From: Ligustrum vulgare
Lineage: Eukaryota > Streptophyta > Magnoliopsida > Lamiales > Oleaceae
Length of the DNA: 64,000 bases
Assembly: GCA_963555705.1 (NCBI GenBank)
Contig: OY743171.1
Location: 16,739,352 to 16,803,351, forward strand
Direction of reading: 5' to 3'
Position numbers and translations under genes: made by a program. Within the stretch, counting starts at the first letter, position 1. Every line of letters begins with the position of its first letter. The notes beneath the pieces are model-generated. The model saw only the letters and a list, made by a program, of their open reading frames with translations. It had not been told where the DNA came from and ran no database searches. Below, piece after piece: positions 55,290-64,000 of the stretch.

Positions 55290-55691
55290 GTGTTATTCAT
55301 TGCGGATATTGATCGGCCCAAAGGAAGGTCAATATTTGGCTTGAATTTCACATGCACCTGTGGTGATAAACACGTGGCAATTATTTGGTTTAACGTGTGA
55401 CCAATAAATCGGTCCAAAGAAAGGTTTATTGGTTAACATGTCTTATTTCCTGTGTTTGATCACTACACCAAGGGAAAATTAGGTGTTTGTGTGTTCTTTC
55501 ATGTGGATATTGATCGGCCCAAAGGAAGGTCAATATTTGGCTCGAATTTCACATGAACTTGTGGTGATAAATATGTGACGATTATTTGGTTTTACGTGTG
55601 ATCAATAAATCGGTCCAAAGAAAGGTTTGTTGGTTGACATGTCTTACTGTCAGTGTTTGATTACTACACCAAGAGTACCACTTACAAGTCA
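55290..55691 (+). repeat. 201-bp tandem duplication in the copia leader
   Basis: The unit from about 55290 recurs 201 bp later (GATCGGCC at 55311 and 55512) with about 90% identity. Each unit contains two hairpins and the shared phrases TTTCACATG, TGTGGTGATAAA and CACTACACCAAG. Confidence 0.85.
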
Positions 55692-55719
55692 ATATTTCTG
55701 TCCAAAGACTAAATATTGA
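55306..55719 (+). ncRNA. Five leader hairpins with a common GGYCCAAAG loop
   Basis: Hairpins: 55306-55335 (stem ATATTGATC/GGTCAATAT), 55400-55433 (ACCAATAAATC/GGTTTATTGGT), 55507-55536, 55601-55634 (ATCAATAAATC/GGTTTGTTGGT) and 55689-55719 (TCAATATTT/AAATATTGA). The first four have a 12-nt loop GGCCCAAAGGAA or GGTCCAAAGAAA; the fifth has CTGTCCAAAGACT. Stems of types 1, 2 and 5 differ in sequence but pair, and changes in the fourth relative to the second are U-G or G-U replacements that keep pairing. They are candidate structured RNA elements upstream of gag; function (packaging, translation, dimerisation) is unknown. Confidence 0.6.
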
Positions 55720-55863
55720 TGTTGTGCTAGGTATCTTGTGATGGGCCCTACTATTATTTGAAAGTATGATTTGCATAATAAGGTATTTATGTGAGCTATT
55801 TTGTTTAAGTGTTCTCTATTCGGTTTCAAATTCTGCCAGTAGTATATCTACAAGCTTAAATTT

Positions 55864-56695
55864 AATCCCTGTATTTATGGAACAAACTTCAAGGATCAAA
55901 ACAAGAATATTAACTTTTCGTTCGCTGCATGGATCTAGACTGTGTACTAAGGATTGAGCAACTTGCTCCTCTTACGGATGAAAGTTCATCTAATCAAATG
56001 AGGAAATTTGAGAAGTGGGATTGCTTAAATTATGTGACTCTCATGATCATTAAGTGCGGCATTCCGGAAGCCTTTAGTGGCATAGTATCTGAGAAGGTAA
56101 ATGATGCCAATGAATTCCTTGCCGAAATTAAGAAATGTTTTGCGAAAAACGATAAGACTGAAACAAGCACGTTTATGCAAAGCTTGATTTCAATAAAGTA
56201 TAAAGGCAATGGGAAAATAAGGGAGTACATCATGTAGATGTCTCACACTGTTAACTGCTTCAAAACTTAAGGACTAAAACTCGACTTGTCTAATGACTTG
56301 CTCGTGCATTTGATATTGCTATCGCTTCCTGCACAATATAGTTAATTTAAGGTTAATTATAACTGTCAAAGTAGAAATGGACTCTCAATGAGCTCATTTC
56401 ATAGTGTGCAAGCTTCTCGCACAATTCAATCAATTTAAGGTCAGTTGTAACTATCAAAGGGAGAAATAAACTCTAAATGAGCTCATTCTATTTTGTGTGC
56501 AAGAGGAGAAAAGTTGAAGCAGGAAAGAACTGAAAGTGTTCACTTGATAAACACCTCTAAAGATAAGGGAAAGTAAACAAATAAAGAAAATAAAGTTGTT
56601 AAGGGTTCAGAACAAAAGAAACCACATAAAGACATTAAGGATTGTTTCTTTTGCCATAACTCTGGACATTTGAATAAAAATCATACATAATACCA
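55864..56695 (+). pseudogene. Copia Gag (UBN2-type), broken
   Basis: After a frameshift near 55925 the frame 55929-56237 reads MDLDCVLRIEQLAPLTDESS, KFEKWDCLNYVTLMIIK, GIPEAFSGIVSEKVNDANEF, LAEIKKCFAKNDKTETSTFM and ISIKYKGNGKIREYI, a typical copia gag block. Further pieces follow after stops. A stretch of about 60 bp (near 56327-56395) is duplicated at 56415-56485. The zinc knuckle near 56641-56685 reads CFFCHNSGHLNKNH; the fourth ligand, normally Cys, is His. Gag would assemble particles and bind RNA; this copy cannot be translated whole. Confidence 0.85.
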
Positions 56696-56741
56696 ACTAA
56701 AACTGCTACTAAAACACTTTAAGAGCTTTTGACATGCATAA

Positions 56742-58795
56742 TACCTAGTCCAAAGCATTTCTATATTTGGGGATGTCCAGCTAAGGCTAGGCCTTATAGG
56801 CCACATAAAGAAATTGGACTCCAAAATAGTAAGCATCTACTTTATTGGTTATTCTGAGTGATCGAGGGGCTATTAATTTTATGATCCCACACTTAAGTCA
56901 ACTATTGAAACGGGAAATGCAACATTTTTTGAGGATGTTGAGTTTGGGGGAGAAATAAGGTTAGAGATATTGTCTTTAAGGAAGAAGTTGAGGAAGGATC
57001 GGTTTCGATTCCTACTATTGTTGCTTTTGACAATGTGCAAATTTTTTATGCATATCATTGATCAACAAGCATATCCGGAACCTCAATTAGACAATGTTGA
57101 AGAACCTCCCACCCAAAATAAGGTAAATGTCAGAAGTACAAACTCAACAACCTCAATAACTAAAGCCATTAAAGAGATCCATGAGAGAAAGGAAAAAAAA
57201 ATGCTATTCCGGATAATTTAAACAGTATTTTTCCAAGAACATAAGGAAAATAATGGATGGTGGAAGATGGTCCAATCAATTTCCATCAGGCCATGCAGGG
57301 TTCTAACTCTCAAAAGTGGATTGATGCCATAAATAAAGAGTATAAGCAAGTGCAAGACAATAAAGTTTGAGATCTTGTCCCATTACCATAAGGTACGAAG
57401 CCCATTGGTCTTAAATGGATTTTTAAATCAAGAAGGATTCGAAAGGTAATGTGGAAAGATATAAGGGTTGTCTTGTATCTAAGGGCTTTACATAGAATGA
57501 TGGCATTGATTATAAAAAGACTTTGCCTTCGGTTTCAATGAAAGACTCTTTCAGGAAAATTAGGTTGTTCCACATCTTGACCTCGAGTTACATCAAATGG
57601 ATGTTAAGAAGACGTTTCTCAATGGAGACATTGATGAGACGGTTTGCAAATTAAAGAAATCCATTTATGTGCTCAAGCCCCTTCCCGTTAAGGGTAATAC
57701 AAATTTCATCAAGTAATTATCTCATTTGGTCTTGGATTAATGTTGTTGATGGTTGTGTGTATTACAAGTTCAGTGGGAGTAAGTGTATTTTCCTGGTTTT
57801 ATATATTGATTATTGCTTGCCACTAATGATATAGGCATGTCACATAAAATTATGAGATAAAAAATCTTGGTGACGTCTCTTTTGTATTAGGAATTCAGAT
57901 ACACCGGGATTGCTCTCGGGGTATTCTTGGATTGTCACGAAAGGGCTATATCGATAAAGTACTTAAGAGATTTGGCATGCAAGACAGTAAATCTGGGGAC
58001 ACCCCTATCGCTAAGGGAGACAATTTAGTCTCAACTAATGCCCGAAAAGTTATCTTGAAGTTAAAGAAATGCAGAGGATCCCATAGAGTTAAGCTATAGA
58101 AAATCTGATGTATGCTCAAATTTGTATGTGTTCGGATATTGCATACATTATTGGGATACTAATGAGATATTTAAGTAACCCTGTGATGGATCATTTGGAA
58201 AGCAGCCAAACATGGGTTATAAGGTATTTAAAGAGAACAAAAGGTTACATGCTCACATACAGAAAATCGGATCAGTTGGAGATCATATGGTATTATGATT
58301 CCGATTTTACTAGATGCCAAGAAAGTAAAAGATCCACATCAGGCAACATTTATCTGCTGGTTGGAGGAGCTATTTCCGGAATGAGTGCTTAGCAAACACT
58401 TTAGCTTCTTTCACCATGGCAGTAGAGTTTGTAGCATTTTTTGCGGGAATCTAATTATGGAATATAGCTGCAAAATTTTGTCATTGGGCTGCATATTCTG
58501 TACGGTATAGAAAGATCACTAAAGTTATATTGTGACAATAACTCAGCAGATTTATATTCCAGTAACAACAGGAGCTCAACTAAGTCAAAATACATTGACA
58601 TAAGTTCCTGGTTGTGAAGGATACAATTCAAAGTGGACACGTGTCAATACGAGCACATTAGGACAAACTCCATAATTGCGAATCCGCTTACTAAGCTATT
58701 ACCACCCAAGGTCTTTCATGAGCACATTGCTCATATGGGTGTTGTATTTCTTAAGGATATTTGGTTTCAGTGGGAGTTTATATTTTGGGTGTATT
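56742..58795 (+). pseudogene. Copia Pol remnant (integrase end, RT, RNase H)
   Basis: The first readable part is the integrase end (HFYIWGCPAKARPYRPHKEI), so protease and the integrase core between it and gag are deleted. RT follows: AMQGSNSQKWIDAINKEYKQ, GTKPIGLKWIFKS and the catalytic loop, which reads LYIDYCL (57799-57819) where YVDD is expected, so one catalytic Asp is lost. Near 57890 comes FVLGIQIHRDCSRGILGL-like sequence in fragments. RNase H is in 58108-58750 (MRYLSNPVMDHLESSQ, SKRSTSGNIYLLVGGAIS, LYCDNNSADLYSSNNRS, IANPLTKLLPPKVFHEH). Many stops and frameshifts. It is inactive. Confidence 0.85.
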
Positions 58796-59174
58796 AGACA
58801 CATTTACTGTCCTTTTGGATATAGTTTAAAGTTAAAGTTATTTACATCTGTAAGGTTTCAGGTTTATTATCTTTGAACTCGTTTGATGATGATCTCACTA
58901 AAGTTGGACCAGTTGGAAATAGGCATGTTGAAGATCACATTACATGTAATTTACATGCTACACATCCATACTTGATCCATGTCATTCAGTTATGTCGATA
59001 TACGTGACCATTGATAGGTTTAGTTACGATTAATGTAGCGAAAGCCGCTTTGATCCTATGTTGATATAATTGATGGACCGGATTGTTTGGGGATGCATTC
59101 AGTAATGATAGCAAAATTCTGAGTACTAATAAGGTTATGATTGATACACAATTGTAAGGTAACACATATAGCCT

Positions 59175-59185
59175 AAGTGGGAGAT
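59175..59185 (+). other. Polypurine tract of copia element
   Basis: AAGTGGGAGAT lies directly before the 3' LTR, the usual plus-strand primer of Ty1-copia elements. Confidence 0.9.
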
Positions 59186-59637
59186 TGTAAGGATTTTAAT
59201 CAATCGTGTGGGCTTATATGTGAATTATTGTATATTGAATAAAAGGCTATCAAATTTGGTTAAGCCCATTTAAAGTGATCTAATAAGGATTTGATATGTT
59301 GGGCTTTAAGGCATCTAATTAATGTATGGGCTTTTATGTGTAGATACCAGGCCATTACCTAATTCATGATGGGCCGAATTAGTTTAACTGGCAATTCAGT
59401 ATATAAACACGGTTATGGTCCCTGAATCGTACGTACTGTTCATTCTTTTTGACATCCCATCACCAGAGAGAAAATAAGAACTGCGTATTAATTTGGAAGA
59501 TCCAAACACCGCAATCGATCATCGTGAACCATATCTGATGAAGGTACGCTTCCGCTTCAGTTATTTAATTCTTGATAATTTCAGCATGATGATTTTATAT
59601 CATAGATAAATAATCATCTGTGATAAAATTTCTAACA
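59186..59637 (+). repeat. 3' LTR of copia element
   Basis: 452 bp with TG...CA ends. It keeps a TATA-like box TATATAAA at 59400-59407, which is changed in the 5' LTR. It differs from the 5' LTR at about 19 sites and has no length change. Confidence 0.92.
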
Positions 59638-60463
59638 ATTGGTACTTTACAAAACATATAATTCTCAGTTGTTTCATAAATTAATGTATTACGTTGTTTT
59701 TTATTTGTTTAAAGACTATATAACGTGTATGAAACGAATTGTTATTGCAGGATTGAAACATTATATTCCCCCATGACCACGGTGTAACGATCCGAAAATT
59801 ATGACGTCCTTTATTATCCATTATGATATAATAAAAGCGTTTTATAATTTATTTCATTAATTTGAAATGTAAAAAACGAAAAACAGGGTTTAACGAAACA
59901 AAAATGAAAATATCAAATAATGAAAGTTACAACAAAAACATGTTTTAATGCCCATCTTCCATGGACCCGTTTGATCATTTTCAACATCCTTTTAATATAT
60001 GTGATGTATGTATGGACAAGTTTTCGAAACGATCTTCAAGAATATAAAAATATTTTTTACGTTTGATCAACGGATAGTCCTAAGTGAATTTTCAAAGTTA
60101 GCATCTTACCGAACGGTTAAAAACATATTTTTAAGTGGCCTACTTCGGCAAGTCATAACTTTCTCCTCAGTTGTCCATTTCTTGCATCGTAAAATGCACG
60201 AAAAAGTACACCTTGAGTACTTTGAAATGGTATCAAGAATTTGATATTTCGAATACATGTTTGAGTAATTCGAAAATAAACATATCAGGGATTAAGGCAT
60301 GTTAATTTAATAACATGATCTCGGTTCCTTAAAATGAAATTCTACACTATCAAATATAGTAAAACCTTGAAAAAAATCCCAAGAACCAGGATTGACAGTG
60401 CTGAACCGACTTCATGTATTGATACATTGTTTTGATACTTGAAACATGAAGATGAACATGTAT
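59638..60463. repeat. Segmental duplication copy B, right arm
   Basis: It matches 28340-29467 in copy A, apart from about 330 bp missing here. From 59783 it contains the start of the chromovirus-like LTR (TGTAACGATCCGAAAATTATG). Homology ends at the gypsy LTR starting at 60464, so the duplication may continue beyond the window. Confidence 0.85.
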
Positions 60464-61232
60464 TGATGTGAACCTCCTTGGTAAATTGACTAAAAATTCC
60501 CACAACAATTTTGTATCAACCTAAGAAAGCTAAAAATGGTAATAAATGGATAATCTTGTCCCAAGTTTCACCCAACCAAAATTCTAAGGTAAAATGAACC
60601 CTAACCCAATGGAATGATTAAGACTAGTACCAAGATTTTGTGGATAAACAACAACAAATACACAAGACAAATTCTCAATATATAAATTGAAGAAAATTCC
60701 AAAGATAGTTAGAAGAAAGAAAGGATTTTACCTCTCTAAATGCTCTCCTAGGAGTGTTCTTAATGCCAAGACCAAGTTAGGGTTTGAAGCCATTTACAAT
60801 ATGTATTACAAAAGTGAAAGTAAAAAATTTGAAAAATTGCACAAAAAACCCCGCTATTTGAATCCGGGAACTTTCGGTCGATCGAACCGGTCGGTCGAAA
60901 CCATTTCGGTCGGACAACTGGTCGACCGAAATGACACTTTCGATCGTAGACGCTCAGCCGAGCCCAACTAAGGCTACCTCTAAAATCTTTGCAGAGTTTC
61001 GGTTGACCGAAGTGACTTTCGGTCAACCGAAATTTCCTAGGCTTCCAAAGTTAAGCAATTGACCTCAATCTTCCTTTCTTCCACGTGGACTTGATTTAGG
61101 AGCTTGAAAATAAGTCCCGCCATCGACTCTTAGACCTCTTTGGCCTCGGATCTTGTCATAGACCCCACCGGTATTCTTATCGAGGGCTGACTTGTTTAAC
61201 TTTAACTTGGTTGACCCCCTTGATTCTCATCA
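60464..61232 (-). repeat. 3' LTR of minus-strand gypsy, with TTTCGGTCGACCGAAA-like palindromes
   Basis: 769 bp with TGATG at the left and CATCA at the right on the plus strand. Positions 60860-61035 contain clusters of CGGTC and GACCG words forming palindromes such as TTTCGGTTGACCGAA and TTCGGTCAACCGAAA. These give a strongly self-complementary patch. Confidence 0.8.
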
Positions 61233-62139
61233 TCCCCTCCCTCTTGAAAATGATTCGACCTCGAATCTTCACCTGCATCAAAAGGGGATAAGTCAGAAAT
61301 ATTAGAAGAAGTCGATACATTGTACTCACCTGGGATGTCAAGCTTGTAGGCATTGTCATTAATCTTCTCGATGATTTGAAAGGGACCATCACCACGTGGT
61401 TGCAATTTTGACTTTCTTTGATTCGGGAACCGCTCCTTCCTCAAATGTAACCATACCCAATCACCGGCCTTGAATGACACTCGCTTTCTACCTTTGTTGG
61501 CACTGGAGGCATACTGTTCATTCTTCTTCTCAATTTGGAGTTTGACCTTCTCATGGAGAGATTTGACTAACTCCGTCTTCATCTTCCCATCTAAACTACC
61601 TCTTTCATCAATAAGCAACTGAATCAAATCCAAAGGAGTTAATGGGTTATAACCATAAACAATCTCAAATGGAGAAAAAGAAGTAGTAGAATAAACACTT
61701 CGATTATACTCGAATTCAACAAAAGATAGACACTATTTCCAATTATTTAGATTGCCTTAAGGATAGTGCGAAGAAGTTGTGTTAATGTTCTATTAACCAT
61801 TTCAGTTTGGCCATCGGTTTGAGGGTGACATGTAGTGAAAAATAAAAGTTTAGTCCCCAATTTTCCCCACAAAACCTTCCAAAAGTGGCTAAGAAATTTG
61901 ACATCTCTATCCGACACAATGCTCCTAGGGATCCCCGTGGAGTCTCACTACTTCCTTAAAGAATATGTCGGCTATGTGGGTGACATCATCGGTTTTATGA
62001 CAAGCAAGGAAGTGTGCCGTTTTACTAAATCGATCAACTACCACAAATATGAAATCGCTCCCCTTCTTAGACCTAGGTAGACCTAAAATAAAGTCCATAG
62101 AGATGTCAGTCCACGGTTTACTAGGAACAGGTAGGGGTG
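61202..62139 (-). pseudogene. Gypsy integrase core and C-terminal domain, broken
   Basis: Reading leftward from 62139: [20 protein letters not shown] (first catalytic Asp), [20 protein letters not shown], then, across a frameshift, [15 protein letters not shown] (second Asp) and [20 protein letters not shown] sequence (Glu). Then the C-terminal domain 61633-61202 reads FKAGDWVWLHLRKERFPNQR, PRGDGPFQIIEKINDNAYKL, and YNVSTSSNISDLSPFDAGED followed by the pol end. At least two frameshifts and one stop occur. The protein continues a short way into the LTR. It would insert element cDNA; this copy is inactive. Confidence 0.8.
61233..61250 (-). other. Polypurine tract, overlapping the pol end
   Basis: On the minus strand it reads TTTTCAAGAGGGAGGGGA directly before the LTR. 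The same bases encode HFQEGG in the pol frame (SRSNHFQEGGDDENQGG), so coding and priming sequence overlap. Confidence 0.8.
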
Positions 62140-62140
62140 T

Positions 62141-62966
62141 TGATGTGATCCAGACCATGAATACAAGCCCGCGCAAAGACCCGTTGATGATCAAAGGAGG
62201 AACGATGACTTGATTACAAACGAGGAAGGCCAATGAAGCATTGGACAAGCCAGTACAAGAAACAATGGCCAAAACAATGTTCGTGCCATCAAAAGAAGCA
62301 AGTTCCATAATGGAACCGAGCTAAAACGACGAGTGGATCAACCTCATTCAAGCAGCAGAAGGAAATTGTGAAGTTTCAGATTTACGTTCGTAACCTATAT
62401 TTCTTACGGCCGTAACGAGTACACTGTTGAAAACTGAAATTTTGAAAAGTTGGACTTATGGCCGTAACTCACATGTGTCGTCACGGCCGTAATGCAGCCT
62501 CGGGTTGAAAACAAGATTTTCAGAAAATATGACTTACGGCCGTAAATTAAGTCTCACGGCCGTAACTACTAAACGCGTAAATTTTGATATTTTATTTCTT
62601 TCCATATTTTTAGCAATTTCATTCCTTGTTTAATTAGGGCTTTTAAACCAGACTTTGACCCTATTTATAGGGATGTAATTTTCATTATTAGTTAGACCAT
62701 TATTGATATTATTGTGAGGCAAATTGCTTTCAAACTTCTATTCTTCATTGAATACAATCCGAACTTGCGAGTTATTCTTGTTTGTTCAAATCTCGGTGAG
62801 AATTAATATTACTTGTGATCAAGAGGTCAATATATCCCTGTGATTGTATTGGTTGCTTGGTTCAATTAATTTTAATTGGATCCATAAATCGTGGTTTCTT
62901 GGTGTTCTTGGGTCTATTCAATATTTTGTGGGTTGCGTAGCTACAATTGCTACGTGGTTTGCATCA
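62141..62966 (+). repeat. 5' LTR with pol tail and TTACGGCCGTAA palindromes
   Basis: 826 bp. The first 250 bp, read from 62142, give [34 protein letters not shown] and NDEWINLIQAAEG, with stops at about 62192 and 62321. This matches the C-terminal tail of this pol family, which would be translated from the 3' LTR. Positions 62395-62570 have four to five copies of TTACGGCCGTAA-like palindromes. The LTR ends six bases past GTTT in GCATCA. Confidence 0.75.
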
Positions 62967-62968
62967 TT

Positions 62969-62980
62969 TGGTATCAGAGC
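62969..62980 (+). other. tRNA-Met primer-binding site of plus-strand gypsy
   Basis: TGGTATCAGAGC, two bases after the LTR, followed by TTAGGCTCC. Confidence 0.9.
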
Positions 62981-63537
62981 TTAGGCTCCAAAAATCAAGA
63001 TTATATCTTTGTTTTGTTTTCTTAAGTTTTCTTAAATCTTGTTCTTCGTGTTCTTCCAGTTCTTGAGTCTTTAATCCAAAAACCGTCAGAAAAAAAATTT
63101 AAAAGTCGTTATTTCCTTCGTTTGGTATTCAAATAAAATCTCGTTTGTTTCCTTATTCTCGTAGTTGAACTTTCGAGAAAATAAAAACAAAAAACGAAAA
63201 TTTCAACAGCGAAAAAAATTGTTATTTGATTTCGATAATTACCTTCTTGAATCAATCTTAGTTTCCATAAAAGTGTCAAGTCCTTTATAGAGTCAGATTC
63301 CATTCTCTCAAGGTCTTCTTCGAGTTTTCCAACAAGTTAAAAAAATTCTCACTTATACTCGGTTTGAGTCATTCGAGTTTAAACTTGTTTGAGTTCGTAT
63401 TCGTTCTTTGAAGCAATTGGGGTGAAAGCCATAGAGTGGAAAAAGGCAGAGAGGTGAGATCAATAGAGGGTAAAAGCCAAAAAATTGAGTGATATACGAG
63501 CGAAATACACGTGAGGCATATATTACTTAGTATTAGG
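62981..63537. other. Leader of plus-strand gypsy
   Basis: T- and A-rich untranslated stretch between the primer site and gag. No gene or clear structure is seen. Confidence 0.55.
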
Positions 63538-64000
63538 ATGTCGGAAAATTCTACTACAGCAAAGAACGACGATCAAGTCAACATGGTGGAAGAGTTGGTA
63601 CAACGCTTTGAGAAAATGCTTGGGGATATGTCGGGCAGGATTGAAAGGTTAGAGCGTCCTAGGGAAGCTCCAAATTTGCGAAGACAAGTGAGGCGTGGTC
63701 ATAGGATAGAGACGGAGGAAGAAGATGAATTTGATGGGTATGATGATGGGGCACTTATGGATAGAGAGGTTAGGCATGAATGACAAGGTAGAGCGGTTGT
63801 TGGGGATCAACCGGATCGTGGCATGAGTAATATCAAAACCACAATTCCTTCCTTTAAGGGTCGGAGTGATCCGGAACAATATTTAGAGTGGGAGAAGAGG
63901 ATTGAGTTGATATTCGATTGCTACAGCTAAACGGAGGAGAAAAAGGTTAAGGTTACGGTTCTTGAATTCAGTGATTATGCACTTACTTAGTGGAGTCAAT
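63538..64000 (+). pseudogene. Gypsy Gag, N-terminal part, with stops
   Basis: ATG 63538 starts MSENSTTAKNDDQVNMVEEL and a coiled-coil-like helix (QRFEKMLGDMSGRIERLE). Basic and acidic stretches follow (RRQVRRGHRIETEEEDEFDG). After a TGA at 63781 the same frame continues IKTTIPSFKGRSDPEQYLEW, EKRIELIFDCYS and, after a TAA, EKKVKVTVLEFSDYALT, the start of the Retrotrans_gag capsid domain. A third stop (TAG) precedes WSQ at the window edge. Three nonsense codons in about 150 show this copy is dead, at least for gag. Confidence 0.85.

Larger units (their letters stand above)
53207..59637 (+). mobile_element. Full-length, dead Ty1-copia retrotransposon
   Basis: LTRs of 452 bp (53207-53658 and 59186-59637) begin TGTAAGG and end CTAACA. 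They are flanked by the 5-bp duplication ATTGG (53202-53206 and 59638-59642). Copy A has the same site empty at 28340-28344. A tRNA-Met primer site follows the 5' LTR, and the polypurine tract AAGTGGGAGAT precedes the 3' LTR. By eye the LTRs differ at about 19 of 452 positions (about 4%). Gag, part of integrase, RT and RNase H are present but full of stops; protease and the integrase core are deleted. The leader contains unusual repeats and hairpins. Confidence 0.93.
60464..62140 (-). mobile_element. Ty3-gypsy element on minus strand, 3' part
   Basis: In element orientation: integrase core and C-terminus (62140-61250), polypurine tract, and a 3' LTR (61232-60464) with TGATG...CATCA ends. It inserted into copy B; the corresponding site in copy A is uninterrupted near 29467. 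The upstream part is cut by another LTR element at 62141, and its remaining 5' half, if present, lies beyond the window. Confidence 0.8.
62141..64000 (+). mobile_element. Ty3-gypsy element on plus strand, 5' part (leaves window)
   Basis: A 5' LTR (62141-62966, TGATG...GCATCA), a tRNA-Met primer site and a gag start are in order. The left edge lies inside the integrase of the older minus-strand gypsy, so it is a nested insertion. The probable left target duplication is within GGGTGT (62135-62140); the right copy is outside the window. Confidence 0.8.

Overview
This window looks like repeat-dense nuclear DNA of a flowering plant, probably a eudicot. The evidence is the set of plant transposable elements (PIF/Harbinger, CACTA, Helitron, Ty1-copia, Ty3-gypsy Tat-type, long chromovirus-like LTRs), AT-rich spacers and captured exons of plant gene families. 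I see no intact single-copy host gene, no tRNA or rRNA gene and no CRISPR. Nearly every protein-coding stretch belongs to a transposon or is a broken gene fragment. Species cannot be told from the sequence.

Layout. 1-2.27 kb: right part of a PIF/Harbinger element, with the end of a Myb/SANT-like ORF1 and a nearly intact DDE transposase. 3.2-5.26 kb: decayed CACTA-type relic with a Transpos_assoc ORF, a broken ULP1-like protease and subterminal repeats. 5.4-15.2 kb: a complete Ty3-gypsy element of Tat type on the minus strand (dual RNase H, antisense extra ORF). A Helitron (15.2-17.6 kb) sits inside its target-site duplication. 18.7-19.5 kb: LRR receptor-kinase pseudogene. 19.7-27.4 kb: a 7.7 kb Helitron carrying exons of a class I histone deacetylase and a signal-peptide-peptidase-like protease. 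28.5-31.2 kb: long LTR with primer-binding site. 32.2-35.3 kb: a degenerate array of two kinds of short hairpins, interrupted by a MULE-type MITE. 35.5-37.0 kb: truncated gypsy. 37.4-52.5 kb: a 15.1 kb CACTA element with TNP2-like and Ptta/En/Spm-like transposase genes, a nested Helitron, a nested 2.6 kb solo LTR, and captured fragments of VAP27-like and RNA-dependent-RNA-polymerase-like genes. 53.2-59.6 kb: a full-length but dead Ty1-copia element with an unusual structured leader. 60.5-62.1 kb: 3' part of a gypsy element on the minus strand. 62.1-64 kb: 5' LTR and gag of another gypsy element that leaves the window.

Nesting and history. A segment of about 2.2 kb is present twice (copy A: 19533-19744 plus 27447-29467; copy B: 37036-37355 plus 52462-53206 plus 59638-60463). 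Each copy is the uninterrupted target site for insertions in the other. Copy B shows the empty site of the 7.7 kb Helitron. Copy A shows empty sites for the CACTA, the copia and the gypsy element. This fixes those element boundaries directly. The gypsy at 5.4 kb is older than the copia by LTR divergence, since its LTRs differ far more.

The most interesting signals are: (1) captured chromatin/silencing gene exons inside transposons, above all an antisense RDR-like exon in the CACTA and an HDAC fragment in the Helitron; (2) two separate arrays of hairpins whose stems vary while pairing is kept, one at 32.2-35.3 kb and one in the copia leader; (3) a Helitron inserted within another element's target-site duplication; (4) a gypsy family whose pol frame reads through the polypurine tract into the LTR.
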